From positions 227 through 5,429 of the forward strand of contig DUGV01000078.1 of the NCBI GenBank assembly GCA_013331225.1: a DNA stretch of 5,203 nucleotides, written 5' to 3'. The notes beneath the pieces are model-generated. The model ran no database searches. It saw nothing but the letters and a program-made list of their open reading frames with translations, and was not told the DNA's origin. Positions within the stretch are counted from its first letter, which is position 1; every line of letters starts with the position of its first letter. Below are positions 5,181-5,203 of this stretch, piece by piece. This DNA comes from Methanolinea sp. (lineage in GTDB: Archaea; Halobacteriota; Methanomicrobia; Methanomicrobiales; Methanospirillaceae). The position numbers were made by a program, and so were the translations under genes.

Positions 5181-5203
5181 GCCTCCTCGCTGTTTTGTGT
5201 GGG

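Noticed and set aside
1..5203. Mobile element, CRISPR array, tRNA or defence system
   Set aside because: I found no transposase frame, no regularly spaced repeats, no cloverleaf-like segment and no nuclease or toxin motif on either strand.

Overview
The window is about 5.2 kb of moderately GC-rich DNA. It reads as chromosomal sequence from a euryarchaeon, most plausibly a methanogen of the Methanomicrobiales. That placement is an inference: no phylogenetic marker is present. It rests on archaeal-type signals (AT-rich TATA-like boxes 25-30 bases before starts, oligo-T stops, a mix of strong Shine-Dalgarno sites and an apparently leaderless gene) and on the kinds of protein families found.

Layout from left to right. 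The 3' part of a sodium:solute symporter gene runs rightward and ends at 743, followed by an oligo-T stop. A 254-base gene-free stretch (744-997) follows, AT-rich in its middle, with repeated GGGTAT half-sites and an orphan TATA-like box. Three genes then run leftward: a small multidrug-export-family (PF06695) membrane protein (998-1648), an unrecognised four-helix membrane protein (1842-2366) and a HI0933/BaiN-type FAD oxidoreductase (2454-3704). A 192-base divergent intergenic region separates these from a rightward gene for a membrane-anchored bacterial PH-domain (bPH2) protein (3897-4508). This gene converges, 27 bases apart, on a leftward ubiX flavin prenyltransferase gene (4536-5120). 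The right edge is the ubiX promoter region.

The genes do not form one obvious pathway. UbiX has a clear role: it makes prenyl-FMN for UbiD-family decarboxylases, which in many archaea include the decarboxylase of the modified mevalonate pathway. The other genes are membrane or redox proteins with only family-level assignments. I see no CRISPR array, tRNA or rRNA gene, transposase, phage gene or defence cassette. The most interesting unexplained material is non-coding: two interlocking inverted repeats at the 3' end of the 174-residue membrane protein gene (1809-1855), the repeat-bearing orphan promoter region at 854-905, and a TATA box enclosed in an inverted repeat at 2414-2433.
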